This document shows, piece by piece, positions 1 through 8,341 of a stretch of DNA of 64,000 nucleotides. Below the pieces are notes generated by a model. The model was not told the origin of the DNA and searched no databases. It saw only the letters and a list, made by a program, of their open reading frames with translations. The DNA comes from Sorangium aterium (GTDB lineage Bacteria > Myxococcota_A > Polyangia > Polyangiales > Polyangiaceae). Made by a program: the position numbers and the translations under genes. Numbering within the stretch: position 1 is the first letter of the stretch; every line of letters begins with the position of its first letter. Location: assembly GCF_028368935.1 (NCBI RefSeq), contig NZ_JAQNDK010000003.1, forward strand, positions 124,001 to 188,000, given 5' to 3'.

Positions 1-752
1 TCGCCCTCCGGGGTCCTCGCCGTGATGGCGGCGAGCGGCTCCGCTCCGCCGTCGGGCACCCACGCGATCTCCGGCGCGTCCTCGAGCGAGGCCCAGCGCC
101 GCTCCAGGGCGTCGGCGACCGGCGCCGCGCCGTCGTCCGGGAGCGCGGGCAGCTCGACGGTGACGCCCGCGCCGCCGCGGGCGCGGACCGCGGCGTGCAG
201 CGCCTCGACCCAGGCGAGATCGTCGGGCTCCCAGGCCACGGCGCCGCGGATCGTGACCTTGCGCGGGAGCGGGAGCGCGGCGGACGCGCCGGCCGAGCGG
301 AGCGCCCGTGCGAGCACGGACCCCGCGCAGCGCGGGTCGACGAGGCGCGCTGCCCGCAGGGCGGCGTCCGCCCGATCGAGGACCTCGGCGATGGCGATCG
401 CGTACGGGGTCCCCAGCGCCCGCAGGTCCGCCGGGGAGGTCCCGGCGCGCCGGAAGCTCCCGAGGGCGCGGTCGATGGCGTGCGCGAGCGCGACGCGCGC
501 GGCGGGCTCGGCCGGCTGACGCAGCCGATCCGGCGGCAGGGCGTCGAGGGCGAGCCGGGTGGCGAGGCGGCTCGTGTGAAGGCTCGCTATGGCGGCGTCC
601 GGCGCCAGCAGGGCGAGCGCCTCGGAGACGAAGCTCCACCGTGAGCGGATTTCCTGGCCTGCGGTACGCGGGTCGCGCAGATCGAGCGAGGCGAGCTCGC
701 GTTCAACGTGCCGCTCGGTCGGGACGATGAGGAGCGATGTTCTGCTCACCAC
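1..752 (-). CDS. AddB-like / PD-(D/E)XK nuclease family protein, N-terminal part (partial)
   Basis: An open minus-strand frame runs from position 752 off the left edge, so only the first ~250 residues are visible. The reading has the strong G/C third-position bias of real genes here. It begins with a GTG doublet (752 and 749) followed by SRTSLLIVPTERHVEREL. A 'LLIVPTE' opening, then a long Leu/Ala/Arg helical stretch and a later 'VTIRGAVAWEPDDLAWVEAL' segment, resembles the inactivated-helicase half of AddB/RexB-type proteins. The nuclease domain would lie beyond the window. No strong Shine-Dalgarno precedes either GTG and the frame stays open further upstream, so the start is uncertain. The functional call rests on overall character only; the existence of the gene is more secure than its product. 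Confidence 0.5.
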   Translation of the reverse strand, partial: MVSRTSLLIVPTERHVERELASLDLRDPRTAGQEIRSRWSFVSEALALLAPDAAIASLHTSRLATRLALDALPPDRLRQPAEPAARVALAHAIDRALGSFRRAGTSPADLRALGTPYAIAIAEVLDRADAALRAARLVDPRCAGSVLARALRSAGASAALPLPRKVTIRGAVAWEPDDLAWVEALHAAVRARGGAGVTVELPALPDDGAAPVADALERRWASLEDAPEIAWVPDGGAEPLAAITARTPEG

Positions 753-1263
753 CGCGAAACGGCCGAGTGCCGCTCCCGGGAAGCGCAGGCGCCCGCCAGG
801 GCAGGCGGCTGAGAGGGCGCCGGCGCGTCTGAATGCACGTCCAGCATGGGGGACCTCACGGCAGACGCTTTACTTCATGCATCCGTCCCCTCGCAACCTC
901 TGCCGGGGGCGCGCCTTGTTGAAAAAGTCCCGCGGAATGTGGGAATTCTTGTGGGGAAAAGGGAATGCGTGTTGAAAAACCTGTTGAGAACCCCGGACGG
1001 TCCGGGTCGCAGCGCGCCGTAGACCTGCGGAATTGCACGCAGCGAGGGCGGGCCAGAGCACGCCCGGGGCGCTCTGCAGTTTTCAACAGGCTCAGCGGTG
1101 GTCGGCGGCGATCGGAGGCGACCGGGCGTCACGACGGGGCGTGAGCCGCCTCGGTAGGCCGAGCGGGGCAGGGCGGACGGAAGGAGGAAAGGGGGAGGGG
1201 GGCTGGGCGCTCCGTCGCGAGGCGCCCTCTCGGTTGCGTCGGTTTGCGTCGGTTGCGAGGGGA
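753..1263. other. Gene-free stretch with repeated TGTTGAAAA motifs
   Basis: No convincing gene lies here. It is the 5' side of the left-edge gene and the 3' side of the START-like gene, both on minus. It is less G/C-biased than its surroundings and holds four copies of TGTTGAAAA or a one-mismatch variant (described separately). Confidence 0.6.
917..1088. repeat. Cluster of four TGTTGAAAA-type motifs
   Basis: TGTTGAAAAA occurs at 917-926 and 970-979 on +, the variant TGTTGAGAA at 982-990 on +, and the inverse TTTTCAACA at 1080-1088. Two copies sit 12 bp apart. Such clustering in a non-coding interval suggests protein binding sites, but the protein is unknown. They do not match the DnaA box TTATCCACA or the parS palindrome. 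Confidence 0.45.
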
Positions 1264-2127
1264 CTAGCGGCGCGCCACGTCCTTGTCGCGGCGGACGCTG
1301 GTGTCGTCGGCCGGCGGCAGATCGGACACGCTGGCCGGCGGCATCGCTGGCGGCAGCAGCGTGGGAGCCGCCGTCGCGCTGCCCTGGTCGCCGCCTCGCG
1401 CGGCGGGACCGGCGCCGGCCGGCGCGGCGGCGGACGCGCTCGTCACGGCGCCCGGCGAAGCATCGGAGGCGGCGGGTGAAGCACCGGAGGCGGCGGTGGT
1501 CGCTTGCGTGCCGGGGGGCGCCTCGGACTGTGCGCGATTCCGCACGGCGGTCACCGCCTTGTCGGCCGCCTTGACGAGCTGTGTCGTCACGACCGAGGGC
1601 GGGAAGGGGAGCTTCGGGGCGACGAAGAGCTCGAGCTTCAGGATCGTGTGGTGCTCGTCGACGGCGCGGAGCCGCCAGCGGGCGCGGAAGTCGGCGACGT
1701 TGCCGCGCTTGTGGCGGCCGGAGATCACCTCGTCGGCGCCGTCCTTGGTGGGCGGCGACATGTCGGCGACCGTCCAGATGTGCGCGGCGCCGTTCAGGAT
1801 CGGCACCTGGAGATAGACCTCGCTCGTGCCCTTGCGCTTCGCGAGCACGCGGCTCTGGTCGAAGGGGCCGATGAACGTCTTGTAGCTGCCGTAGGAGGTG
1901 ACGATCTTCCGGACCGCCGACAGGGGCGCTTTCACGAGGATCGCTGCGCCCCCGGTGTCGATCGCGGCGACGGGCCCGGTGGTCTTCAGCGTGTACCGGA
2001 GCGCCTTCCCGAGCGACGCGAGCTTCTCCGACTCGGCGTCGGCGGCGCGTGCCGCGCGCGGCGAGAGGGAGAGGGCGAGGACGGCGAGCGAGAAGGCGAT
2101 CAAGGACAGGGACCACAGTTTCTTCAT
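1264..2127 (-). CDS. Secreted SRPBCC/START-like (polyketide cyclase/RatA-like) protein
   Basis: 287 residues. An ATG at 2127 follows AGGAGAG at good spacing. Residues 1-25 are a signal peptide ending ARA-AD. Residues ~30-175 resemble START/SRPBCC ligand-binding domains: an opening 'VAAIDTGGAAILVKAPLSAV', then 'YLQVPILNGAAHIWTVAD', with alternating strands and a C-terminal helix. These domains bind lipids or other hydrophobic ligands in a central cavity. The last ~100 residues are a low-complexity Ala/Ser/Pro/Gly tail, probably disordered. It is probably periplasmic or outer-membrane associated. The ligand cannot be inferred. Confidence 0.7.
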   Translation of the reverse strand: MKKLWSLSLIAFSLAVLALSLSPRAARAADAESEKLASLGKALRYTLKTTGPVAAIDTGGAAILVKAPLSAVRKIVTSYGSYKTFIGPFDQSRVLAKRKGTSEVYLQVPILNGAAHIWTVADMSPPTKDGADEVISGRHKRGNVADFRARWRLRAVDEHHTILKLELFVAPKLPFPPSVVTTQLVKAADKAVTAVRNRAQSEAPPGTQATTAASGASPAASDASPGAVTSASAAAPAGAGPAARGGDQGSATAAPTLLPPAMPPASVSDLPPADDTSVRRDKDVARR

Positions 2128-2294
2128 GGACTCTCCTGTTCGAGCGACGTCCGTCAGCGCGGGCTCCCCCCCACGTAGCGGACATGCGCCTCGGGCGGCG
2201 AGACCGCAGCCCCTCGCTACATGTAACTCCGTGAGCAGGCAGCCGCACGCCTGCGCACTACAGAAAACATGCTTTCTTCGGACGAGGTCGGAAT

Positions 2295-2906
2295 TCAGCG
2301 ATCGGCGTCGGCGCGCTTCACGTTCACGCCGCTGGCGCCGCGCTGCGCGCTGTCGTCGATCGTGGGCGTCGTGGGCGCGGCGCTCGCGGCCTGTCCGGCA
2401 GCGTCGGCATCGGGCTCGGACGAGGCCGCGGGCGGCCGCAGGGGCCGCTCGCCTGGCTCCTCGTCGAGCGGGGCCATCTTGCAGGAGCCGTCGAACTGCA
2501 CGCCGCGATCGATGAAGATGGCGGGCGCGTGCAGGGCGCCGGTCACCTTGGATGGAGCGTAGAGCTCGATGGCGTCGCGGGCGCGGATGCTCGCCTGGAC
2601 CTCGCCGCCCGTGACGATGCACGTGACCACGTGGATCTCCCCGATCACGAGCGCCCCTTCGCCGATCACGAGCACGTCCTCGCCGCGGATCTCGCCGCGG
2701 AAGCTGCCGTCGATGCGCACGCGGCCCTCGAAGAAGAGCTTGCCTTCGAAGTGCGTACCGCGGCCCAGGAGGGCGTTGATCTCGGTGGGCCGGTGGCCCC
2801 CGCCGTCGTCGCCGCGCGGGCTTCCTGGGGATCGCGGCGAGAGGGGCGAATCCCTGTCGCCCGGGAAGGACATCGGCTCCATCGCCTGCTGGCTTACTTC
2901 AGGCAT
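2295..2906 (-). CDS. Bactofilin family cytoskeletal protein
   Basis: 203 residues. The core (about residues 45-135) is a DUF583/bactofilin right-handed beta-helix with short repeating strands, for example 'FEGKLFFEGRVRIDGSFRGE' and 'GALVIGEIHVVTCIVTGGEV', flanked by disordered Pro/Gly-rich ends. Bactofilins self-assemble without nucleotide into filaments used for cell shape, chromosome-end positioning and polar protein scaffolding; myxobacteria carry several. The ATG at 2906 is chosen; an in-frame GTG lies two codons earlier and a later ATG lies at codon 9. It is divergent from the outer-membrane gene at 3157 across ~250 bp that must hold both promoters. Confidence 0.85.
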   Translation of the reverse strand: MPEVSQQAMEPMSFPGDRDSPLSPRSPGSPRGDDGGGHRPTEINALLGRGTHFEGKLFFEGRVRIDGSFRGEIRGEDVLVIGEGALVIGEIHVVTCIVTGGEVQASIRARDAIELYAPSKVTGALHAPAIFIDRGVQFDGSCKMAPLDEEPGERPLRPPAASSEPDADAAGQAASAAPTTPTIDDSAQRGASGVNVKRADADR

Positions 2907-3156
2907 CGTCACATTCGCAACGGGGGTGCGCGTCAGTCGCGTAACGGGCGCGCCGAGGTGGCCGTGTATGTTGAGTGATTTCCTATGCTTGGAGATGATT
3001 TGCGGCAGGGTACGTTTTCTGCAAAGGGGGCGGACCGAGCAGGTGTCCCGGCGCGCTGACCGCGCCGGTGGACGGCGCGCGCGGAGGGTGGGCCGACGTC
3101 TGGCAGAGCGCGCGGTGGAGCGTGAGGGTCCGAGGCGACCAGGAGAGGGAGTGGAG

Positions 3157-4575
3157 ATGACGTTCCGATCGTTGCTTGTGGCTGCCGGTGTCCTGGGCAG
3201 CATCTCGGTGGCGTCCGCGCAGACGCCGCCCGCGCAGCCGACAGCTCCACCGGCCGATCTCACGCCGCCCCAGCCGCCGCAGCAACCGGCCGCCCCGGCG
3301 CCGGCCGCGCCCGGCGCTCCCGCTGCCGCGCCCGGCGCTCCTGCCGCGGCTCCCGGTGCCCCTGCGGCTGCGCCGGGGGTGGCTGCTGCGCCCGCCGCCG
3401 CTCCGCCGGCGGAGCCAGCGCCCCCGGCGCAGCCGGAGCCTCCGGCAGAGCCGCCGTCGGCCCCGGTGACACCGCGGTCCGACGCCGTGGTCTCCCCGGT
3501 GGTGCGGATGGATCTGGCCACCGCGGCCGATACCGTGCAGGAGGAGGACGAAGAGACGAACCTGCGCTGGCGCGGGACGAGCTTCACCTGGAACCAGGCC
3601 GGCAGCACGACCCTCTTCGGCGTCGGCGGCGAGTACACGCCCGACATCCAGGTCTACGGCTGGGATTTCACGCTGCGGCCGAGCTACTACCTGCTCGACC
3701 GCCCCAAGGACAAGGTGTCGCTGTCGGCCGAGATCGGCTGGCTCGTCGAGCTCACGAACAGCGACACCACCGCCACGTACCGGGAGCCGCAGCTCAAGGA
3801 CACGACGCTCGGCGCCCGGTACAGCCGCGCGCTCTGGGAGAGCGGCGGCGCGAACAAAGGCGAGTACAAGACGGACGCCGCCATGCGGCTGCGCGTGACC
3901 CTGCCGACCTCGCCGCAGAGCTGGAACTCGGGCGACTACTTCACCGTGTCGGTCGGTCCGCAGGTGAGCCAGAAGATCAAGCTGCTCGGTTCGAAGGCCG
4001 ACGGGCTCAACCATGTGACGGCGACGCTCGGCGTGACGTATGCCCACCTGTTCTCCAGATCGATCATGCGGGTGAACCCGGATCTCCGACGACTCCGGCA
4101 GAACCCGAGCGGTGAGAGCGAGCTCGACGAACAGCTGAGCGGGTATGCCCAGGTCCTCAATCGCCTGACCACGAGCCTCGATCTCGACGTGCCGCTCTAC
4201 AAGGACCTCTCGCTGGGGACGAGCTTCGGGCTGCTCAGCCGGTTCAAGCCCGAGCTCGGAGAGGGATGCCTCAAGATCAGCACCGGCTGCGCCCCGTATA
4301 CCTTCGACGGGGCCACCTACCTCCCGAACACGGCGTTCGACATCAACGTGAGCTACCCGGTCTACGAGGTCGTCGACCTCACGCTCGGCTACAACAACAC
4401 AACGGCGCAGCTCGGGGAGGACGGCCAGCGCAGGAGCTTCTTCTATAGCCCTGACGCCCAGTTCTATCTCGACATCAACGCCAACCTCGACGTCATCTAC
4501 TCGAAGGTGACAGGCCGCGGGAAGAAGGCCGAGAAGGCGGGCGCCGCCAGCGCTTCGCGCCGGCAGGCGCTCTGA
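3157..4575 (+). CDS. Outer-membrane beta-barrel protein with Pro/Ala linker
   Basis: 472 residues. The ATG at 3157 follows AGGAGAGGGA at correct spacing; an in-frame GTG two codons earlier is the alternative. Residues 1-22 are a signal peptide (MTFRSLLVAAGVLGSISVAS, cut near A-Q-T). Residues ~25-105 are a Pro/Ala/Gly-rich linker with a repeated APGAPAA unit. The remaining ~360 residues show alternating amphipathic strands rich in aromatic residues ('YGWDFTLRPSYYLL', 'LGVTYAHLF'), typical of an outer-membrane barrel. There is no aromatic C-terminal residue; the chain ends in a basic Lys/Arg tail, so the barrel may be followed by an extension. The transported substrate is unknown. Confidence 0.7.
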   Translation: MTFRSLLVAAGVLGSISVASAQTPPAQPTAPPADLTPPQPPQQPAAPAPAAPGAPAAAPGAPAAAPGAPAAAPGVAAAPAAAPPAEPAPPAQPEPPAEPPSAPVTPRSDAVVSPVVRMDLATAADTVQEEDEETNLRWRGTSFTWNQAGSTTLFGVGGEYTPDIQVYGWDFTLRPSYYLLDRPKDKVSLSAEIGWLVELTNSDTTATYREPQLKDTTLGARYSRALWESGGANKGEYKTDAAMRLRVTLPTSPQSWNSGDYFTVSVGPQVSQKIKLLGSKADGLNHVTATLGVTYAHLFSRSIMRVNPDLRRLRQNPSGESELDEQLSGYAQVLNRLTTSLDLDVPLYKDLSLGTSFGLLSRFKPELGEGCLKISTGCAPYTFDGATYLPNTAFDINVSYPVYEVVDLTLGYNNTTAQLGEDGQRRSFFYSPDAQFYLDINANLDVIYSKVTGRGKKAEKAGAASASRRQAL

Positions 4576-4626
4576 CGCGCGCGATCCGTCGCGGCTCGCG
4601 CGTGACAGCGGCTCGTCGCCGTACCG

Positions 4627-5202
4627 TTACGCGCGCCCGCGGCTCTCGCCGGTGGTCAGGCCGCCGGCGATGAGGTGCGCGGCGCGCAGGGGCTCGGGGA
4701 GGTGGCCGTTCACCGAGAGCCGCGCGATCAGCGCGCTCGCGTCGTCCAGCGAGATCCCGGCGCGCTGCACGTACACGCTCGCGACGGGCTCCATCGGGCC
4801 GGCGCGCTCGATGAGCGCCCACTTGCGGCGCCCTCCCCGGACGCGCGAGAGCAACGCGTCGCGGATCGCGTCGAGGTCCGGGAGGCGCCGCGCCACCACC
4901 ACGACCGGCAGGGCGAGGGCTTCGTGCAGCGCCGCGAGATCGACGACGTTGAAGCCCGCCACCGCGATGCCCTGGAGCATGACCACCTGCGCCTGGGCGT
5001 AGAAGCGGGAGCCGCGGATCATCGCGGCGATCGCGGGCGTGGCGTTCCGCCCGTCGCGCCTCACGCGGGTGGAGAGGACGCCCTCGAGGCGCAGCCCCGA
5101 AAAGACGGTCCCGACGACCTGCACGTCGCCGCGGTGGTCGCGGGCGAACGGCGCGTCGTCGACCCCGATGACGTGCGAGAAGCGTGGAGCGCGGGCCGGC
5201 AC
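4627..5202 (-). CDS. DUF99 family (endonuclease V-like) protein
   Basis: 191 residues. The GTG at 5202 is the only possible start because an in-frame TAA lies four codons upstream. The chain shows the DUF99 signature: 'VIGVDDAPF' at the N-terminus, 'VVGTVFSGLRLEGVL', 'VVMLQGIAVAGFNVVDL' and 'LPVVVVARR'. The family has an RNase-H-like fold related to endonuclease V, and the acidic pair in 'GVDDAPF' is the expected metal-binding site. The role in bacteria is not established; DNA repair is plausible. It converges on the outer-membrane gene ending at 4575, only 51 bp away. Confidence 0.75.
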   Translation of the reverse strand: MPARAPRFSHVIGVDDAPFARDHRGDVQVVGTVFSGLRLEGVLSTRVRRDGRNATPAIAAMIRGSRFYAQAQVVMLQGIAVAGFNVVDLAALHEALALPVVVVARRLPDLDAIRDALLSRVRGGRRKWALIERAGPMEPVASVYVQRAGISLDDASALIARLSVNGHLPEPLRAAHLIAGGLTTGESRGRA

Positions 5203-5262
5203 ACGCGGAGCTTAACGTGCTGCCGCCTTTGCCGGGCCAGGCGGTCGTGCTGTACTGCTAGG

Positions 5263-5934
5263 ATGCGACCTTCCAGGCACCTCTCGCTGAGCCTTCTGCT
5301 CGCCCTCGGCCTCGCCTCGTCGCTCGCCCTCGGGCAGGGCGCCACCGCGCAGCCGGCCCCGAAGGCCGCCGCGGCGCCGGAGAAGGCCGCCGCCCCGCAG
5401 AAGCCGGCGGTCAACAAGCCGCGCGGCGGCAGCGCCGGCGCGCCGAAGCGCCCCGGGCGCGCGCGCAAGCCCAAGAAAGACGCGCAGGCGAGCCTCGCCG
5501 GGCGGCCGGTCGCCACCTTCCCCGGCTTCCGCATGCTCCCGGCCGGCGGCTCGCGCGTGTTCGTGCAGATCCACGGCGGCAAGGTCGACGTCGCCGAGTC
5601 GAAGGCCGCCGGGCGCCTCGTCTACCGGCTGAAGGGCGCAGGGGCGATCCAGACGAACCGCTTCCCGCTCGTGACGTCGTTCTTCGCGACCCCGGTGACC
5701 CAGGTGCAGCTCGTCGGCCAGGGCAACGATCTCGACATGGTGATCGACCTGCGCACCCAGACCGACGCGGCCTACCGCGTGCTCGAGACCGATCAAGGGA
5801 TGGTGCTCCAGGTCGACTTCCCCCCGTCCGTCCCCGAGCAGCGCGCCGCGGCGCCGGCCGAGGGAGCGCGCAAGCGCTCGGAGCGCCGCACGATCTCGCA
5901 GGAGCCCGGGAGCGACGAGAGCTCGGATCTCTAG
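5263..5934 (+). CDS. Secreted AMIN-like protein
   Basis: 223 residues with ATG at 5263. Residues 1-24 are a signal peptide (Leu-rich core, cut near LALG-QG). A basic Ala/Pro/Lys segment follows to ~residue 80, then a globular domain with 'GGSRVFVQIHGGKVDVAESK' and 'AAYRVLETDQGMVLQVDFPP'. The pattern resembles AMIN domains, which target periplasmic proteins to the cell envelope or peptidoglycan. The tail is charged and disordered. No catalytic domain is present, so it would act as a binding or adaptor protein. It is divergent from the DUF99 gene. Confidence 0.5.
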   Translation: MRPSRHLSLSLLLALGLASSLALGQGATAQPAPKAAAAPEKAAAPQKPAVNKPRGGSAGAPKRPGRARKPKKDAQASLAGRPVATFPGFRMLPAGGSRVFVQIHGGKVDVAESKAAGRLVYRLKGAGAIQTNRFPLVTSFFATPVTQVQLVGQGNDLDMVIDLRTQTDAAYRVLETDQGMVLQVDFPPSVPEQRAAAPAEGARKRSERRTISQEPGSDESSDL

Positions 5935-5993
5935 CGTTCCGGCTGGCCGCGGCCGGGGTCCGGGCCGAGGCCGAGCTCACCGCCAGAGGGGGA

Positions 5994-6962
5994 CTAGATG
6001 GCGACGGCCTCCCGCCGGGCCTTCTCCCCGGGCGGGCCTGCGTCCGCCGCCGAGGCCGGCTCGCCCATCGCCGCCGCGGCGAACGTGACGAGGACCATCC
6101 ACAGGAGATCGGCGAGCAGCAGGTGGACGAGCTGCATCCACACCGGCGCGAGCAACAAGAGGTTGAGGAGCCCCGCGCCGATCTGCAGCAGCACGAGCGC
6201 TCCGGTCGCCGCCGAGAGCCGCGCGACCTCGGGCGAGGGGCGCCGGGCAGCGACGGCGCCGCGGGCGAAGAGGAGGTAGACGCCCACGGCCGCCGCCACG
6301 GTCGGGTGCAGCACGCGCAGCTGCAGCAGGAAATGCGCCGCGGGCGAGAAATCCTGCGCCAGCCCCTCGCGGAGCGAGCCCGCGGCGAAGAGCGTGTCCC
6401 CGAGCGCGGCGATGGCCCCGGTCACACCCACGGCGAGGACGCCTGCGAGCCCGGCGCCGAGCAGCGCGCCCGTCACCCCCTGGCCGCGCAAGCGCACGCG
6501 CCGGCCCCCGCGCGCCCAGTAGAGGGTGCAGGTCATGGCGGCCACCAGCAGGAACGTGTTGATGAGGTGCACGGCCATCCAGAGCGCGCGCGCCGCGGAC
6601 GCGTCGTGCGCGACGTACTCGAGCAGGACGATCCCGGCGCCGACCGCCGCCTCGGTGATCATGAACAGCATCGACGCGGCCGCGCCGCCGCGCACCGGGT
6701 GGCCCGACGGATAAGCGACGAAGGCCCAGACGAGCTGCTGCGCGACGAGCAGGAACGCGATGCCCGAGGTGGCGCGGTGCGTGAACTCGATGAAGGTCGC
6801 CGCGCTCGGAGAGCGCGGGATGACGTCGCCGTTGCACGTCGGCCAGTGGCTGCCGCAGCCGGCCCCCGAGCCGGTCGCGCGCACGAACGCGCCCCACAGG
6901 ATCACGCCGAGCGTGAAGGCCAGCGCGAGCGCCGCGAGCTTCCAGAACCGCGCCTGAGTCAT
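5994..6962 (-). CDS. ctaA: COX15/CtaA family heme A synthase
   Basis: 322 residues with ATG at 6962. The chain has about eight membrane segments. The first extracytoplasmic loop has 'FVRATGSGAGCGSHWPTCNG', with the cysteine pair and Trp typical of the family, followed by 'EFTHRATSG', whose His is a heme ligand. A second half repeats the four-helix layout with further His ligands ('VLHPTVAAA', 'QLVHLLLAD'). The enzyme hydroxylates the C8 methyl of heme O to make heme A for cytochrome oxidase. The polar C-tail is cytoplasmic. It is divergent from the GGDEF regulator at 7157. No ctaB or cox genes lie in the window. Confidence 0.85.
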   Translation of the reverse strand: MTQARFWKLAALALAFTLGVILWGAFVRATGSGAGCGSHWPTCNGDVIPRSPSAATFIEFTHRATSGIAFLLVAQQLVWAFVAYPSGHPVRGGAAASMLFMITEAAVGAGIVLLEYVAHDASAARALWMAVHLINTFLLVAAMTCTLYWARGGRRVRLRGQGVTGALLGAGLAGVLAVGVTGAIAALGDTLFAAGSLREGLAQDFSPAAHFLLQLRVLHPTVAAAVGVYLLFARGAVAARRPSPEVARLSAATGALVLLQIGAGLLNLLLLAPVWMQLVHLLLADLLWMVLVTFAAAAMGEPASAADAGPPGEKARREAVAI

Positions 6963-7060
6963 GCCGGGTCCTTACCGCGAAACCAGCGCGACGGCAGCCC
7001 GCGCGAGATCGGCGATGCACGGGGAACCTGCCCGAGCAACTCCTGCGATCGGCGGCCCCA

Positions 7061-7092
7061 CCGCGCGCGATCGCGCGCGATCGCGCGCGACC
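7061..7092. repeat. Tandem palindromic decamer TCGCGCGCGA
   Basis: The self-complementary decamer TCGCGCGCGA occurs twice head to tail at 7071-7090, preceded by CCGCGCGCGA (7061-7070). It lies in the divergent interval between ctaA and the GGDEF regulator, so it could be a binding site for either promoter. It may also be chance in such GC-rich DNA. Confidence 0.4.
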
Positions 7093-7156
7093 GACGGCGA
7101 GGCGGCGTCCACCGCAGCGCGATCTCGTTGCGCCCGGCCCCGGCTGAAGGGAGGAT

Positions 7157-8320
7157 GTGCCGGTGCCGAACAGCGACGAACTCCGAAGCGCTCCGCTCTC
7201 CGCGCCGATCGAGCTCCCGAGCGGTCGACCGGCCAGGATCGTCGTCGCGGACGACGACCGCCTCGCGCGCCAGATGCTGGCGAGCATCCTTCAGAAGGCG
7301 GGCTTCCAGGTCGAGGCGGTCGACGACGGTCAGGAGGCGATCGAGCTGATCGGGCGGGGAGGGGTCGATCTCGTGCTCCTCGACATCGTGATGCCTCGGC
7401 TCACCGGCCTCGAGGCGTGCAGGCTGCTCAAGAGCATGACCTCGGAGTCGTTCCTCCCCGTCGTGCTGGTCACCGTGAAGAGCGACACGGCGAACCGGGT
7501 CGAGGGGCTCAAGATCGGCGCCGACGACTACGTCTGCAAGCCGTTCGAGGAGGAGGAGCTCCTCGCGCGGGTCGGGGCGATGCTCCGGATCAAGCGGCTG
7601 CACGACCAGGTCGCGGCGCAGCGCGCCTACCTGGAGCAGCTCTCCATCCACGACGAGATGACGGGGCTCTACAACTACCGTTACCTCTTCACGCGCCTCA
7701 ACGAGGAGTTCAAGCGCGCGGAGCGCTACCACGAGCCGTTCGCCTGCGTGCTCGTCGACATCGATCGGCTGAAGGCGATGAACGAGACCGGGGGGCGCAC
7801 GCTCGGCGACGCCGTGATCCGGCGCGTGGCCGACGGGATCCGCCGCTCCGTCCGGGAGGTGGACGTGGTCGCGCGCTACGGCGGCGAGGAGTTCCTCATC
7901 GTCCTGCCGAGCACCCACTTCGCCGGGTCGCTGACGGTGGCCGAGCGGATCTGGCGCGAGGCCTCCGGCAACCCGGTCGAGTTCGGCGGAGAGGCGAGGC
8001 CGTGCAGCGTCTCGATCGGCGTCTCGCTCTACCCCTCGCGCGACGTCCGCTCCAAGGACGCGCTGATCCGCGCCGCGGAGAGCGCGCTCAACCAGGCGAA
8101 GCGCGAGGGCGGCAACCGGATCTGCGTCTTCCAGCAGCACGGCCACATCTACACGCCGACGGCGAGCGGCGAGCCGCAGTCCTCACCCCCGCCGGGGAAG
8201 CTCCGGCGCTCGAGCGATCCGGCCTTCGCCGCGACGCACGTGGCCACGGAGGAGCCGAGGGAGCCGCAGACGCGCCGGGGCACCGACCTCCCGCCCTTCC
8301 CGTCACGCAAGCCGCTCTAG
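7157..8320 (+). CDS. Response regulator with GGDEF domain (diguanylate cyclase, PleD-like)
   Basis: 387 residues. GTG at 7157 is taken as start. GGGAGG ends only 2 nt before it, so the GTG at 7163, 8 nt from the same site, is an equally good start. Residues ~27-145 are a receiver domain with phospho-acceptor Asp76 ('LLDIVMP') and Lys128 ('CKPF'). After a short helix, residues ~160-330 are a GGDEF domain with the intact active site GGEEF (242-246) and an intact inhibitory I-site RxxD (Arg233-Asp236) five residues before it. It should make cyclic di-GMP when phosphorylated and be feedback-inhibited by it. The Pro/Arg-rich tail is disordered. The NtrC-like gene starts 21 bp downstream, so the two are probably one operon. 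Confidence 0.88.
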   Translation: MPVPNSDELRSAPLSAPIELPSGRPARIVVADDDRLARQMLASILQKAGFQVEAVDDGQEAIELIGRGGVDLVLLDIVMPRLTGLEACRLLKSMTSESFLPVVLVTVKSDTANRVEGLKIGADDYVCKPFEEEELLARVGAMLRIKRLHDQVAAQRAYLEQLSIHDEMTGLYNYRYLFTRLNEEFKRAERYHEPFACVLVDIDRLKAMNETGGRTLGDAVIRRVADGIRRSVREVDVVARYGGEEFLIVLPSTHFAGSLTVAERIWREASGNPVEFGGEARPCSVSIGVSLYPSRDVRSKDALIRAAESALNQAKREGGNRICVFQQHGHIYTPTASGEPQSSPPPGKLRRSSDPAFAATHVATEEPREPQTRRGTDLPPFPSRKPL

Positions 8321-8341
8321 CCCCGCTCGCCGCTCCGCCTC

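Noticed and set aside
1080-1088. DnaA box / replication origin
   Set aside because: TGTTGAAAA does not fit TTATNCACA; no dnaA, dnaN or gyrB nearby.
875-2622. Long minus-strand open frames extending beyond the START-like protein
   Set aside because: They arise from high GC with few stops; Arg/Ala-rich composition, no ribosome site, and they conflict with the frame that has a signal peptide and conserved fold.
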